Notes under the pieces: generated by a model | Told to the model about the DNA's origin: nothing | Seen by the model: only the letters and a program-made list of their open reading frames with translations | Database searches by the model: none | Made by a program: the position numbers and the translations under genes | Assembly: GCA_021324445.1 (NCBI GenBank) | Contig: JAJPJC010000321.1 | Coordinates: forward strand, 1-33,123 | DNA: 33,123 nucleotides | DNA from: Isosphaeraceae bacterium | GTDB taxonomy: Bacteria; Planctomycetota; Planctomycetia; Isosphaerales; Isosphaeraceae | Direction of reading: 5' to 3' | Part shown: positions 23,974 to 32,768 of the stretch, piece by piece | How the letters are laid out: every line of letters starts with the position of its first letter | Numbering within the stretch: the stretch's first letter is position 1

Positions 23974-24873
23974 TCACTCCAGGGGCATGTAGATGTCGGT
24001 CAGCAAGTCCTCGGGCGGAGTCGCTTCCGGGGAGTTGCGAAAGAGGGAAAGGCAGGGTGCCGACCGCAGCTCGCGCCCGCTGGCGGGGAGCCACTCGCCG
24101 CAGAAGCGGGCCAGGGTCTGGCTGACGTTCTCATACGGTCCGCGGTGAGTAAAGGTGGCGTACTCGCCGCCTCCGACCTCCTGGAGGCCGACCTCCCCTT
24201 CGGGAGTGAACGATCCATCCACCGTGATGCAAGCGTCGTAGCGGAGCTTGTCGGAGGGCGTGACATCCGGGTCGTCGTGGCCGACGCCGATGGCCAGCGT
24301 GCCCGGGCCGAACAGGCCGCGCGGGCCGGCCCAGGCTGCCAGTTTCTCCCAGGCGCGGCCCACCTGGCGATAGGGGCCGATGTGCCGCACGAAGGCGACA
24401 CGCCGCGGCGCGAAGGTTTCGATGCGCACATCCATTGGTCGATCTCCAACTGTCTGGGTAGGTCGGAAGCTGGTGACGTTGCCGCCGGGGACGAAGTGCA
24501 CGCCGCTGGGCGCCGCGCGGAGCCGGACGGCTCGCCGCGAGGCACGGAACCGGGAGGGGGGACGGCCGAACATGGCGGAGAAGGCTCGGGTAAACGACTC
24601 GTGCGTCTCGTAGCCGGCGTCGAGGGCGATCCGCGTGACCGCCTGGTCGCCATTCTTGAGCCGCAGCGCCGCCCGCTCGAGGCGGAGGCGGCGAACGTGC
24701 TCCTTGACCGACTCCCCGACCATGCCGCGGAACACCCGGTGGAAGTGGTACGGAGAGAAATACGCGACCCGGGCCAGGTCCTCTAGCGGGAGGGCCTCGT
24801 CCAGGTGGTTCTGGATGTACACGAGTACCCGCAGGATCCGCTTCCGGTAGTCTTGTTCGGTCGTCGTGAGCAT
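23974..24873 (-). CDS. AraC-family regulator with GyrI-like effector domain
   Basis: A 299-residue protein. Residues about 8-110 are an AraC/XylS double helix-turn-helix (LPLEDLARVAYFSPYHFHRVF, RLRLERAALRL, ALDAGYETHESFTRAFSAMFG, PPSRFR). Residues about 147-299 are a GyrI/SbmC-like ligand-binding domain (VRIETFAPRRVAFVRHIGPY, YDACITVDGSF, GGGEYATFTHRGPYE). This is the Rob/BltR-type layout, sensing small molecules and usually controlling detoxification or efflux genes. The target is unknown; neither neighbour is an obvious efflux gene. Confidence 0.85.
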   Translation of the reverse strand: MLTTTEQDYRKRILRVLVYIQNHLDEALPLEDLARVAYFSPYHFHRVFRGMVGESVKEHVRRLRLERAALRLKNGDQAVTRIALDAGYETHESFTRAFSAMFGRPPSRFRASRRAVRLRAAPSGVHFVPGGNVTSFRPTQTVGDRPMDVRIETFAPRRVAFVRHIGPYRQVGRAWEKLAAWAGPRGLFGPGTLAIGVGHDDPDVTPSDKLRYDACITVDGSFTPEGEVGLQEVGGGEYATFTHRGPYENVSQTLARFCGEWLPASGRELRSAPCLSLFRNSPEATPPEDLLTDIYMPLE

Positions 24874-25128
24874 GCCGATCGCCGTCCTCGCCCCGGCCGC
24901 GTATTTGCTCGCACCCAGTGCAGATGGATTCTATCCGGAGCCGAATCGGGCGGCTTGACGGTTCTTGCGGACCCGGCGGCACAGACAGCCTGTACCCGGC
25001 GTCAGCCACGTGATCAGAAGAGAGAGAACCACGTGGAATACCTGTGATGAGACCTGATCCTGGCCCGGCAACCGTTCACTCTCAGCACGAACTATCTCGC
25101 AGTCGTGCGGGACATGGACCGGGCGACC

Positions 25129-27420
25129 CTACTCCGCCGGTCCTCTCCAGACGCTGCCGCCGAAGGTGGAGACATAAATAATCGAGTCGTCCCTGGGGTC
25201 GAACGTGACGCGCTGGGCGTTGCGGAACGGCATGCCCTCCAGGGCCTTCCAGGTACGGCCCGCGTTCTGGCTCAGCCACAATCCGGGCTCTTCGTCCCCC
25301 TCGGCGATGCACAGATAGACCCAGTCCGGCTTGCGCGGGTGGATCGTCGCGCCGAAGCAATCGCCGCCCTTGCGCGCGATGCGGGTCCAGCGGGTTCCCC
25401 CATCCGTGGTCTTGTACAGGCCGCCCTGGTCGTTATTCGCATCGGCGGCGCCCAGGTAGATGACGCGGCTGTCGCGCGGGTCGACGTCGTAGTCCTTGGG
25501 CCAGAGCAAGGGCTGAGTTCGGTTGATCCACTCCCAGGACGTGCCACCGTCCTTGGAGCGGTAGAGCCCGGGGCCCTCGGCCACCCACCGGCGATCCTTT
25601 CGCAGCCCGGTCACCAGGCAGAAGAGCGTCCCATCGGCGTGGAGGATCAGCCGGCAAGTGCGGACGTTGACCCCGGGTGCGCCGGGGCTGCCCGCGGTCC
25701 TGGCCCAGCGCTGGCCGCCGTCGGTGGACGTGTACACCCCCGCCTCGAAGGCCGAGGCATACAAGGTCCGGCTCCCCTTCGGGCTCCTCGGATCGACGAT
25801 CACCGAGGTGATCGGCTTGCCGGGGAGTCCCTGGGAGGTGTCCTTCCAGGTCACGCCGAAGTCGGTGCTGATGCCGACGCCCCCGGAGGCGCGTGCGAAA
25901 TAATGACGCCCGGCGATGACATTCCAGTTGGGGATATCGTGGAGGTCGGCGAAGGCCGCCCAGATCCGCCCGGGAGTCTCCGGGTCGAAGGCCAGCTCAT
26001 AGGTCGTGTTGCGCAACGGGCGGCCGAACTGCCAGTACCAGGTCTTGCCGGCGTCGGTGGACCGGGCGTAGCCGATGTCGGTGTAGGCGATGTAGTGCCG
26101 GTTCGGCTCGAACGGGTCGAGGTAGTAATGCCAGACCGTTGTGACCACCAGCCCGGTGTGGACCCAGCGCATCCCCTTGCCGCGACGCCCGGGTTCCTCC
26201 GCGCTGCGGGTGTGGGCGGCCTCCCACGTCTTGCCCCCGTCTCGGGTGATCAAGCAGTCCATCCAGTCGGTGGCGATCACTTCGTCCGGATTGACCGGGT
26301 TGATGCCGAAGCCCGAGATGGTCTCGCCCCAGCCGTTGGTCTCGTCGAGGCGGTAGTTGGGGCCGACGTTGAACTCGGGCGATCTCCGGGACTGGAACAG
26401 CGTCCTGTGCCAGGTCGTACCCCGATCGTCGCTGCGGAAGACCTGGCCGTCGGCTCCGCGCGAGGCATAGACCCGCGCGGGGTTCACGTCGGTCGTCAGG
26501 ACGAACTCGTACTGCGCGGGCCGCGCGCCCCGCCCATCCTCCCCCTCGACCTTCAGGTCGATGCCTTCTCCCATCGCTCGGGTCCACGACGCGCCCCGAT
26601 CGTCGGATCGGTAGATGCCCCCCGTGACCTGGCCCGTGTCGTCCCGGCTCTCGATCGAGCAATAGAGGACGCACGCCCGGCCCTGCGGGTTCGACCCTCC
26701 CGCGAAGGCGACGATCGGACCCGTGGCGAAGGTCGCGCCGAGGTCGCGCCAGGTGGCCCCGCCGTCGTCGGAGCGGAGGATGGTCCGCTCGTTGGCCGCG
26801 AAGCAGGTGCGGTTGCCGGCCGGGCTGGTCTGATCAAAGTGGAAGCCGAAAAACGGGCCGCGGACCGTCCCGACGGTCTGCCAGGTCCGACCGCCGTCGG
26901 TCGATCGGGAGATGTGGTGGAGGCGGCCGACCAGCATCAGCTCGGGATGGCCGGGATCGATCCCGATCGCGCTCACCGCGTTGGGACCGCCCGGGAATTC
27001 GCTCCAGGTCTTCCCCCTGTCCCGGGTCACCTTCAGCACTCCGCTTCCACCGCCCGCGGCGAAGGCGACGTGCGGATCAGTGGGATGCCACACCGGGCGC
27101 ACGCGCGTCGCGTTCGAGAGTTGCCTGTAGTGGATCATCTCCCAGGTCTTGCCCCCGTCGGTTGAGCGATAGACGCCGCTCATGTCGCAGCTCAGGAGCA
27201 TCAGATTGGGGTCGGCCGGCGAGATCGCTGGCGTGAACATCGCCCCGCCGCCGCCCAGGCCCAGGGCCGTCCAGGCGGTCGGCGACGATCCGCGGTCGGT
27301 CTGCCCCAACCCGGCGCCGGCGAGCATGAGCCAGACGATCCCCCACAGCCCGCGCGCCACTGGGCACGGCGCGTGGTGTCCCTGGGAGCGGCCGACGAGA
27401 TCGACTCTGCTGGGACCCAT
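25129..27420 (-). CDS. Secreted Asp-box (BNR/sortilin-like) beta-propeller protein
   Basis: A 763-residue protein starting at ATG 27420 (GGAGG five bases upstream); an earlier TTG at 27441 overlaps the ligase stop. A signal peptide around residues 23-40 (GLWGIVWLMLAGAGLGQ) is followed by about 13 Asp-box motifs, for example YRSTDGGKTW, SRSTDGGRTW, LRSDDGGATW, ARSTDAGKTW and YKTTDGGTRW, spread along the full length. This indicates one or two beta-propellers as in sortilin-type and xyloglucanase-type proteins. Catalytic residues for a glycosidase could not be assigned. It probably acts outside the cytoplasm on glycans or as a binding protein. Confidence 0.78.
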   Translation of the reverse strand: MGPSRVDLVGRSQGHHAPCPVARGLWGIVWLMLAGAGLGQTDRGSSPTAWTALGLGGGGAMFTPAISPADPNLMLLSCDMSGVYRSTDGGKTWEMIHYRQLSNATRVRPVWHPTDPHVAFAAGGGSGVLKVTRDRGKTWSEFPGGPNAVSAIGIDPGHPELMLVGRLHHISRSTDGGRTWQTVGTVRGPFFGFHFDQTSPAGNRTCFAANERTILRSDDGGATWRDLGATFATGPIVAFAGGSNPQGRACVLYCSIESRDDTGQVTGGIYRSDDRGASWTRAMGEGIDLKVEGEDGRGARPAQYEFVLTTDVNPARVYASRGADGQVFRSDDRGTTWHRTLFQSRRSPEFNVGPNYRLDETNGWGETISGFGINPVNPDEVIATDWMDCLITRDGGKTWEAAHTRSAEEPGRRGKGMRWVHTGLVVTTVWHYYLDPFEPNRHYIAYTDIGYARSTDAGKTWYWQFGRPLRNTTYELAFDPETPGRIWAAFADLHDIPNWNVIAGRHYFARASGGVGISTDFGVTWKDTSQGLPGKPITSVIVDPRSPKGSRTLYASAFEAGVYTSTDGGQRWARTAGSPGAPGVNVRTCRLILHADGTLFCLVTGLRKDRRWVAEGPGLYRSKDGGTSWEWINRTQPLLWPKDYDVDPRDSRVIYLGAADANNDQGGLYKTTDGGTRWTRIARKGGDCFGATIHPRKPDWVYLCIAEGDEEPGLWLSQNAGRTWKALEGMPFRNAQRVTFDPRDDSIIYVSTFGGSVWRGPAE

Positions 27421-27437
27421 CATCTCCTCCCGGATTC

Positions 27438-28970
27438 TCAAGCGAGGCCCAGCTTGGCCGCCAGGCCGATGCGTTGCAGCTTGCCGGTCGCTCCCTTGGG
27501 GATCTCGGGGAGGAACAGCACCGTGCGCGGGACCTTGAAGTCCGCCAGGCGGCGGGCGGCGAATTCGCGGACCTCTTTCTCCGAGAGGCTGGCCCCCTCG
27601 CGCAGGACCACCGCGGTGGCCACATCCTCCCCCAGCTTGGCGTGCGGCACGGCAAAGGTGACGACTTGCTGGATCGCCGGGTGGTCCATCAGGACCTCGT
27701 CCACCTCGCGCGGCGAGATCTTCTCGCCGCCCCGGTTGATGATCTCCTTCAGCCGACCGGTGATGGTGATGTAGCCCTCGGTGCTGAGCGTCCCCTGGTC
27801 GCCGGTGCGGAACCAGCCCTTGGTGAAGGCCGCCGCGTTGGCGGCCGGGTTGTTCTCGTAACCCCCCGTGACATTCGCGCCGCGAATCACGATCTCGCCC
27901 ATCTGGCCCGGGGGCAGGAACTCACCCTGTTCGTCCATGATGGCGACCTCGGGGCCGGCGGAGACCCCCACCGTGCCGGGCATGCGCCGGCCGGGGGGCA
28001 GAGGATTGCTGGCCATCTGATGCGACGCCTCGGTCATGCCGTAGGCCTCGATCAGCGGGGCGCCGAAGGTCGCCTCCAGCTCCTCGATGACCTGGGGCGG
28101 CATCGAGGAAGACGACGACCGGAGGAACCGCAGCGGGTTGGCCGCGATCACGTCGCGGTTGTGGCCGGCTCGAGACAGGATGGCCTGGTGCATTGTGGGC
28201 ACCGCCGTGTACCAGGTGGGCCGGGCTTCACTCATCCAGGCGAAGAACTTCAGCGCATGGAAGCCCGGCGTGCAGAAGACGCGGCTGCCGGCCGCGAGTG
28301 GGGCGAGCAAGCCGGCCATCAGCCCGTGGATGTGGAACAGCGGCATGATGGCCAGCCCGCAGTCCTCGGGCGCGAGCTTCAGCGTCGAGCGGATGTTCTG
28401 GGCCGAGGTGCAGAGGTTGCGCTGCGAGAGAGGGACGATCTTGGGCCGCGAGGTCGTACCGGAGGTGTGCAGAATCAGCGCGATGTCCTCGGGCTGCGCG
28501 AACCCTCCGGCCGCGGCGGCGCCGGAGCCGGAGCCGGCCGACGCGGCGGCCAGCTCGAAGGTCCCGGCGCCCTGCTCGGGTGTCGGATGGAGCTCCAGCA
28601 GGGTGATGCCCAGCCTGGCCGCCACGCCGACCGCCGGCGACTGGCTGCCTCGCTCCACGATCAGGGCCTTGGCGCGGAGGTCTGCCAGGTAGAACTCGAA
28701 CTCCTCGGCGCGATAGCCCGGGTTGAGCGGGGCCGCCGTGGCCCCCGCGGCGGTGGCCAGGAACGCCAGGGCCATCTCGGGCCCGTTCGGCAGCACGATG
28801 GCGACACGGTCCTCGCGCCCCACGCCCGATCCGTTCAACGCACAAACGGCGCGCTCCACCTGGTCGCGCAGGCCCTGGTAGGTGAGTGGTTGGACACCGG
28901 GTGCGGCGATCGCCACGGATGCCGCATCGCCGGCGGCGAGCAGCTCCGCGATCGTGGAAGGACTGGGCAT
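27438..28970 (-). CDS. Acyl-CoA synthetase of the oxalyl-CoA synthetase (AAE3/Pcs60) type
   Basis: A 510-residue protein, almost the length of plant AAE3 (514). ATG 28970 is preceded by GAGGGA. It has the AMP-binding P-loop TSGTTSRPK (169-177), MPLFHIHGLMAGLLAPL, WYTAVPTMHQAIL, EAYGMTEASHQMASNPLPP, GWFRTGDQG, INRGGEKISPREVDEVL and catalytic Lys497 in GATGKLQR. The HIHGL..GLL, AVPT.HQ and MTEA.H.M.SNPLP segments are those seen in oxalyl-CoA synthetases, which join oxalate and CoA with ATP. The divergent OxlT-like gene strongly supports oxalate as substrate. A medium-chain acid is the alternative. Confidence 0.75.
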   Translation of the reverse strand: MPSPSTIAELLAAGDAASVAIAAPGVQPLTYQGLRDQVERAVCALNGSGVGREDRVAIVLPNGPEMALAFLATAAGATAAPLNPGYRAEEFEFYLADLRAKALIVERGSQSPAVGVAARLGITLLELHPTPEQGAGTFELAAASAGSGSGAAAAGGFAQPEDIALILHTSGTTSRPKIVPLSQRNLCTSAQNIRSTLKLAPEDCGLAIMPLFHIHGLMAGLLAPLAAGSRVFCTPGFHALKFFAWMSEARPTWYTAVPTMHQAILSRAGHNRDVIAANPLRFLRSSSSSMPPQVIEELEATFGAPLIEAYGMTEASHQMASNPLPPGRRMPGTVGVSAGPEVAIMDEQGEFLPPGQMGEIVIRGANVTGGYENNPAANAAAFTKGWFRTGDQGTLSTEGYITITGRLKEIINRGGEKISPREVDEVLMDHPAIQQVVTFAVPHAKLGEDVATAVVLREGASLSEKEVREFAARRLADFKVPRTVLFLPEIPKGATGKLQRIGLAAKLGLA

Positions 28971-29070
28971 GGATTCCCTCGAGGCTGGATTGGTTCCGGG
29001 TGGGTTCCTCGCCCACCGGCCGCGCCGGCCGTCTCGGGGTTTGTTGCCGGCCGATGGGGTCACTATAGTG

Positions 29071-29269
29071 AGAGTCTGTTCCCAGAGCCCCGGAGGGGCG
29101 GTCGTCCGTAGCCAGGGGCGTGAGCCCCTGGTCGACCGCGGAGCGCCCAGCACCCCCGCTCTTCCAAAAAGCCCCGGAGGGGCGACAGCCTGAGTCCCAG
29201 GGGCTGACGCCCCTGGCTACGGACGACCGCCCCCATGCGGGGGCTCAGAGGGCGTTCGGAACCGACTCT
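29071..29269. mobile_element. MITE/REP-like palindromic element
   Basis: About 199 bp bounded by imperfect inverted ends, AGAGTCTGTTCC (29071-29082) and GGAACCGACTCT (29258-29269; 11 of 12 match). Inside, 32-base arms at 29100-29131 and 29197-29228 are reverse complements with one mismatch, each itself a hairpin (CCAGGGGC/GCCCCTGG). GCCCCGGAGGGGC palindromes occur twice. A perfect palindrome CACTATAGTG (29061-29070) abuts the left end. No transposase is encoded, so it would be moved in trans. It occupies most of the divergent spacer between ligase and transporter genes. Confidence 0.6.
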
Positions 29270-29390
29270 GCGTGGCACTATTCTACTGCATTCCCCGGTC
29301 ACAGCGAACAGGGTCGGCGGCCGGTCAGGACCCCCCAGGATGACGACCTGCGGCGCGCCGGGCCGTGCCGATCGATGAGCGGGGAGAGGG

Positions 29391-30719
29391 ATGGCGGGGA
29401 TGGTCGACCAGGCTTCCAGCACGACGGCCGGCGCCGGGGTCCTCCGGGCCGGCCGTTGGGGGCAGCTCTTCCTCGGCATCATTTGCATGACGATGATCGC
29501 CAACCTCCAGTACGGCTGGACCTTGTTCGTCGACCCGATGGACGCCAAGTACCACTGGGGCCGCGCCGCCATCCAGTGGGCCTTTGCCCTCTTCGTGATG
29601 ACCGAGACCTGGCTGGTCCCCGTCGAGGGTTACCTGGTCGACCGGTACGGGCCGCGGCCGGTGGTGATGGTCTGTGGGGTCCTCTGCGGCCTCTCCTGGG
29701 TCTTGAACGCGATGGCCGATTCCCTGGTGCTCTTGTACGTCGCGGCGGTGGTGGGAGGCGTGGGGGCGGGCGGGGTTTACGGCACGTGTGTGGGCAACGC
29801 GCTGAAATGGTTCCCGGACCGGGCTGGGCTGGCGGCGGGCCTGACCGCGGCAGGCTTCGGCGCCGGCTCCGCGCTGACGGTGCTCCCCATCGCCAGCCTG
29901 ATCGCCTCGGGCGGCTACGAGACCGCCTTTCTCCGGTTCGGCCTCGGGCAGGGCTTGAGCGTGTTCGCCCTGTCCTGGCTGCTCCGCGCCCCTGGTTCGG
30001 GCGAGGTCCCCAGCGGCCGGGCCTCGAAAGGAAGCGGCGGGCGCGACTACCGCACGCGGGAGATGGTTCGGACACCCGTGTTCTGGGTCATGTACCTGAT
30101 GTTCGTGATGGTGGCCGCCGGGGGATTGATGGCCACGGCACAACTGGCATCGATCGCCCGGGATTTCCAGGTCGCCGACGTGCCGGTCAGCCTCCTGGGA
30201 CTGACGCTGCCGGCCTTGACCTTCGCCCTGTCGATCGACCGCATGTTGAATGGACTGACCCGTCCGTTCTTCGGCTGGATCTCGGATCACCTGGGGAGGG
30301 AAAACACCATGTTCCTCGCGTTCGGGCTCGAGGCGCTGGGGATCCTGGCCCTCAGCCAGCGCGGGCACGACTCGGTCGCCTTCGTGTTACTCACCGGCCT
30401 GGTTTTCTTTGCCTGGGGCGAGATCTACAGCCTCTTCCCCGCCACGTGCCGGGACACCTATGGCGGCCGGCATGCCGCCGCCAACGCCGGTCTGCTCTAC
30501 ACCGCCAAAGGGACTGCCTCGCTCCTGGTCCCCATGGCCAGCCTGCTGGCCACCTGGACCGGGGGCTGGGCCGTGGTGTTCGTGATCGCGAGCCTGTTGA
30601 ACGCGACCGCGGCGGTCATGGCCCTCCAGGTGCTGAAACCTCTGCGCGCCGGCATGCGGCGCTGCTCCCCCAAGTTGCCGTTCGTTGGGTCGAACGGCGC
30701 GCCATCCCCCTCAGCGTGA
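29391..30719 (+). CDS. oxlT: OxlT-like oxalate:formate antiporter (MFS, OFA family)
   Basis: A 442-residue protein with twelve membrane helices. It closely follows Oxalobacter OxlT in pattern: NLQYGWTLFVDPM, VDRYGPRP, GGVYGTCVGNALKWFPDRAG, EMVRTPVFWVMY, LNGLTRPFFGWISDHLGR, WGEIYSLFPATCRDTYG and NAGLLYTAKGTASL. The two substrate-binding charges are kept: Arg291 and Lys373 match Arg272 and Lys355 of OxlT with nearly equal spacing. OxlT exchanges external oxalate for formate. GGGGAGAGGG lies directly before ATG 29391; ATG 29400 is also possible. It is divergent from the oxalyl-CoA synthetase-like gene. Confidence 0.8.
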   Translation: MAGMVDQASSTTAGAGVLRAGRWGQLFLGIICMTMIANLQYGWTLFVDPMDAKYHWGRAAIQWAFALFVMTETWLVPVEGYLVDRYGPRPVVMVCGVLCGLSWVLNAMADSLVLLYVAAVVGGVGAGGVYGTCVGNALKWFPDRAGLAAGLTAAGFGAGSALTVLPIASLIASGGYETAFLRFGLGQGLSVFALSWLLRAPGSGEVPSGRASKGSGGRDYRTREMVRTPVFWVMYLMFVMVAAGGLMATAQLASIARDFQVADVPVSLLGLTLPALTFALSIDRMLNGLTRPFFGWISDHLGRENTMFLAFGLEALGILALSQRGHDSVAFVLLTGLVFFAWGEIYSLFPATCRDTYGGRHAAANAGLLYTAKGTASLLVPMASLLATWTGGWAVVFVIASLLNATAAVMALQVLKPLRAGMRRCSPKLPFVGSNGAPSPSA

Positions 30720-31136
30720 TGAATCGCATTCGGACTCATGCCGGGTTTCCAGGATCAGGGAAGGAGGGACGAGTTCACGGTCCGACGGTAACAGTCGTTC
30801 ATCAACTGAGAAGGTGCGGTAGCACCAAAGCCGATGCAGCCGCCAGAGGGCCAGAGGCACTCCCGTAAGCCGCATCGGTGTCGTCGGACCGAAGCACACA
30901 AGACCGCTCCAAGGCCAAGCCTGATGAAGTTGTTCAAACTCCTGTCGCAAGGTTGAGCGGTCGAGCTGCGAGCCGCGCAACAAATGCTTATGTAGTTCGC
31001 GCGGCTGAAATCATCCTAACCCATTGAGTCATTTCGACGTTCGCTGATTCGCTGATTGACAGGCCGACTTTGTCGCGTCATTATCAATGTGTTTTGGTGA
31101 GAGAAGCACAAGTTCGGCCTCTGGGCGGAGGTGACG
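30720..31136. other. Intergenic region of 417 bp, possible gene remnant
   Basis: A 90-codon minus-strand frame (30983-30711) with segments such as FEQLHQAWPWSGLV and LALWRLHRLWCYRTF has some protein-like character but is not recognised and has no clear start. It may be a decayed gene end. No RNA gene was found. The AT-richer stretch 31005-31105 probably carries the promoter of the next gene. Confidence 0.25.
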
Positions 31137-31910
31137 ATGCAGAGGTTCTGCTTCCTCACGGTGGTGATCGGCTTGGCCCTCGCCGATCAGACCCGGGCTG
31201 TCGATCTGGCGAAGATCGATCGCTCCTCGCGCAAGGAACCTGCCTATGAGTCGAAGCAGCCCCAGTACTGCCTCCTGGTCTTCGGGCCGCAGGCGAAGAC
31301 GCGCGTCTGGGTGGTCCTCGACGGAGACGTTCTCTACCTGGACCGCAACGGCAACGGCGACCTCACCGACCCCGGCGAGCGGATCGCTGCCCAAGAAGTC
31401 ATCCGCAACCGCGAGGACCCGGAGGAGGAGGTGAGGCGCCACTTCGAGCGGAATTGCTGGAAGGCAGGGGAAGAGCCGGTTCTCACGTGTGGTCCGGAGG
31501 TCCAATGGTTCTACATCCTCCAAATCGTGCCGCGCGCGGATTGGCACGACCAGAATCGGGTTAAGTTCTGGCAGGAAAAGCCTTTTGACTTCGCCGTCAC
31601 CACGAAAACCGGGGGCGCCCAACGAGCCCAGTTGCGCTTCGCGACCAGTCCGCGGGAAGCGCCGATCCTCCATTTCGATGGGCCGCGGCGTTTCGTCCTC
31701 AGCGACAAAGTTGGTCAGCCCCGCTTCCGCCCGGGGGAGTCGTGCCCTCTGTTCGTCGAACTGCACACCCAAGGATTGGACGCCAAGGTGCGAACGGAAT
31801 CGGAGGGCGCTCCCGAAAACGTCCACCCGGTGGCGGAAATCGAATTCCCGCCGGGCCGGCCGGGCGCAGATCCGATCCGGCTGCGCGTGGAGTTGAAGGG
31901 GCGGTGCTGA
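31137..31910 (+). CDS. Secreted hypothetical protein ending at an in-frame TGA
   Basis: A 257-residue protein from ATG 31137 (GGAGG five bases upstream) with signal peptide MQRFCFLTVVIGLALA. A DRNGNGDLTDPGER segment (about 76-89) resembles a dockerin/EF-type calcium loop. The rest is beta-rich with acidic and aromatic patches (WFYILQIVPRADWHD, VHPVAEIEFPPGRPG, IRLRVELKGRC). The family is not named but the style is typical of planctomycete secreted proteins. The frame stops at TGA (31908-31910) and then stays open in the same frame for 85 more codons of good protein character, so the gene is probably interrupted. Confidence 0.6.
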   Translation: MQRFCFLTVVIGLALADQTRAVDLAKIDRSSRKEPAYESKQPQYCLLVFGPQAKTRVWVVLDGDVLYLDRNGNGDLTDPGERIAAQEVIRNREDPEEEVRRHFERNCWKAGEEPVLTCGPEVQWFYILQIVPRADWHDQNRVKFWQEKPFDFAVTTKTGGAQRAQLRFATSPREAPILHFDGPRRFVLSDKVGQPRFRPGESCPLFVELHTQGLDAKVRTESEGAPENVHPVAEIEFPPGRPGADPIRLRVELKGRC

Positions 31911-32168
31911 GGGTTCCTCTTCCATGGCCCCGTGCGGGCCCCTTATGGAGCGGGCTCAGGAAAGGCCCGAGTCACGCTGTCCTACCCGGGGCTGGAGGAC
32001 TGGAATGTCCTCCCGACAACGCTGGAGGTCCCCGTGGAGGAAGGACGGTGGTGGGGGTGGGGGTGGCATTACGGCCCGTGGGGCTTGGGTGCGGTATTCG
32101 GGGTGGGAATGGCGTGGTTCGTGATCCGAAGAAAGGCCAAACTCGGCGGAACCAGCCATTGCACCTGA
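31911..32168 (+). pseudogene. In-frame continuation of the preceding gene after a TGA
   Basis: Directly after the TGA and in the same frame come 85 codons reading GFLFHGPVRAPYGAGSG, then KARVTLSYPGLEDWNVLPTT, LEVPVEEGRWW, and a membrane-like WGLGAVFGVGMAWFVIRRK anchor before a TGA stop. The V.LSYP beta-strand pattern and C-terminal anchor fit a missing C-terminus of the upstream protein. There is no ribosome-binding site at the junction. The earlier ORF would thus be one 342-codon gene with a nonsense codon. Confidence 0.5.
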
Positions 32169-32768
32169 CCGGGGCCGCCTTACGCCGCTTCGGGGTTCAA
32201 CGTCTCACCAGCGGCCCCGGCAGGCGGACTTTACCGTTCCGGAGGCGCGCTTCGGTCGGATCGACCGAAGCCACCTCGGACGGATCAAAGATTCCGTTCC
32301 GGTGGCGGCGAAGGATCGGCGCTGGTCTTCGACTGGCTCGTTCTTTTCATCGTCCTCTCTCTCGCGAGACTCATTGGTGAACGATGGTCTCACCGGCGAG
32401 ACGTACGTACGTGGGCTGCTAACCTCTGCGCTGTCCAGAGAGCTCTTGGGAAAGGCGGCCAAAACAGCTGAACGAACCGATTAACCACCGCGCGGCATGG
32501 GGAGCTCCGCCGGTTCGGGTCAGAACAGACATCCTCCACCCTAGACGGTCTCAGGCGGGTGGTGAGCCGCTCGGTCGCTCGGGAACCATGGAACTTTTCT
32601 GCGGGAGGTAGTATCAAAGGGGACAGAAGGCCAGACCTGGTCAAGGATTCCCGTGACTGGATTCGGGTGGAAAGTCGAGTACCGCGCTGGGCGGTGGGGC
32701 ATCGACATGAACGGCGCCTTTGATCAGGTGGCCTTGGGATTGAATACCTACCCTCCATACATTCGAGG
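32169..32768. other. 600-bp region without a supported gene
   Basis: Open frames on both strands are Arg/Ser/Pro-rich and lack ribosome-binding sites. An ACGTACGTACGT run lies near 32401-32412. ATCAAAGGGGACAG near 32613 resembles ends of small intergenic repeats, but no partner was found. I see nothing else here. Confidence 0.4.

Noticed and set aside
25105-27165. A 686-codon plus-strand open frame opposite the Asp-box gene
   Set aside because: The opposite strand carries thirteen clear Asp-box motifs; this frame has no motif or ribosome-binding site.
27474-29111. A 545-codon plus-strand open frame opposite the ligase
   Set aside because: The ligase motifs on the minus strand are unmistakable; the antisense frame is a shadow.
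32590-32640. ATCAAAGGGGACAG as the end of an insertion sequence
   Set aside because: No inverted partner, target duplication or transposase frame is visible nearby.
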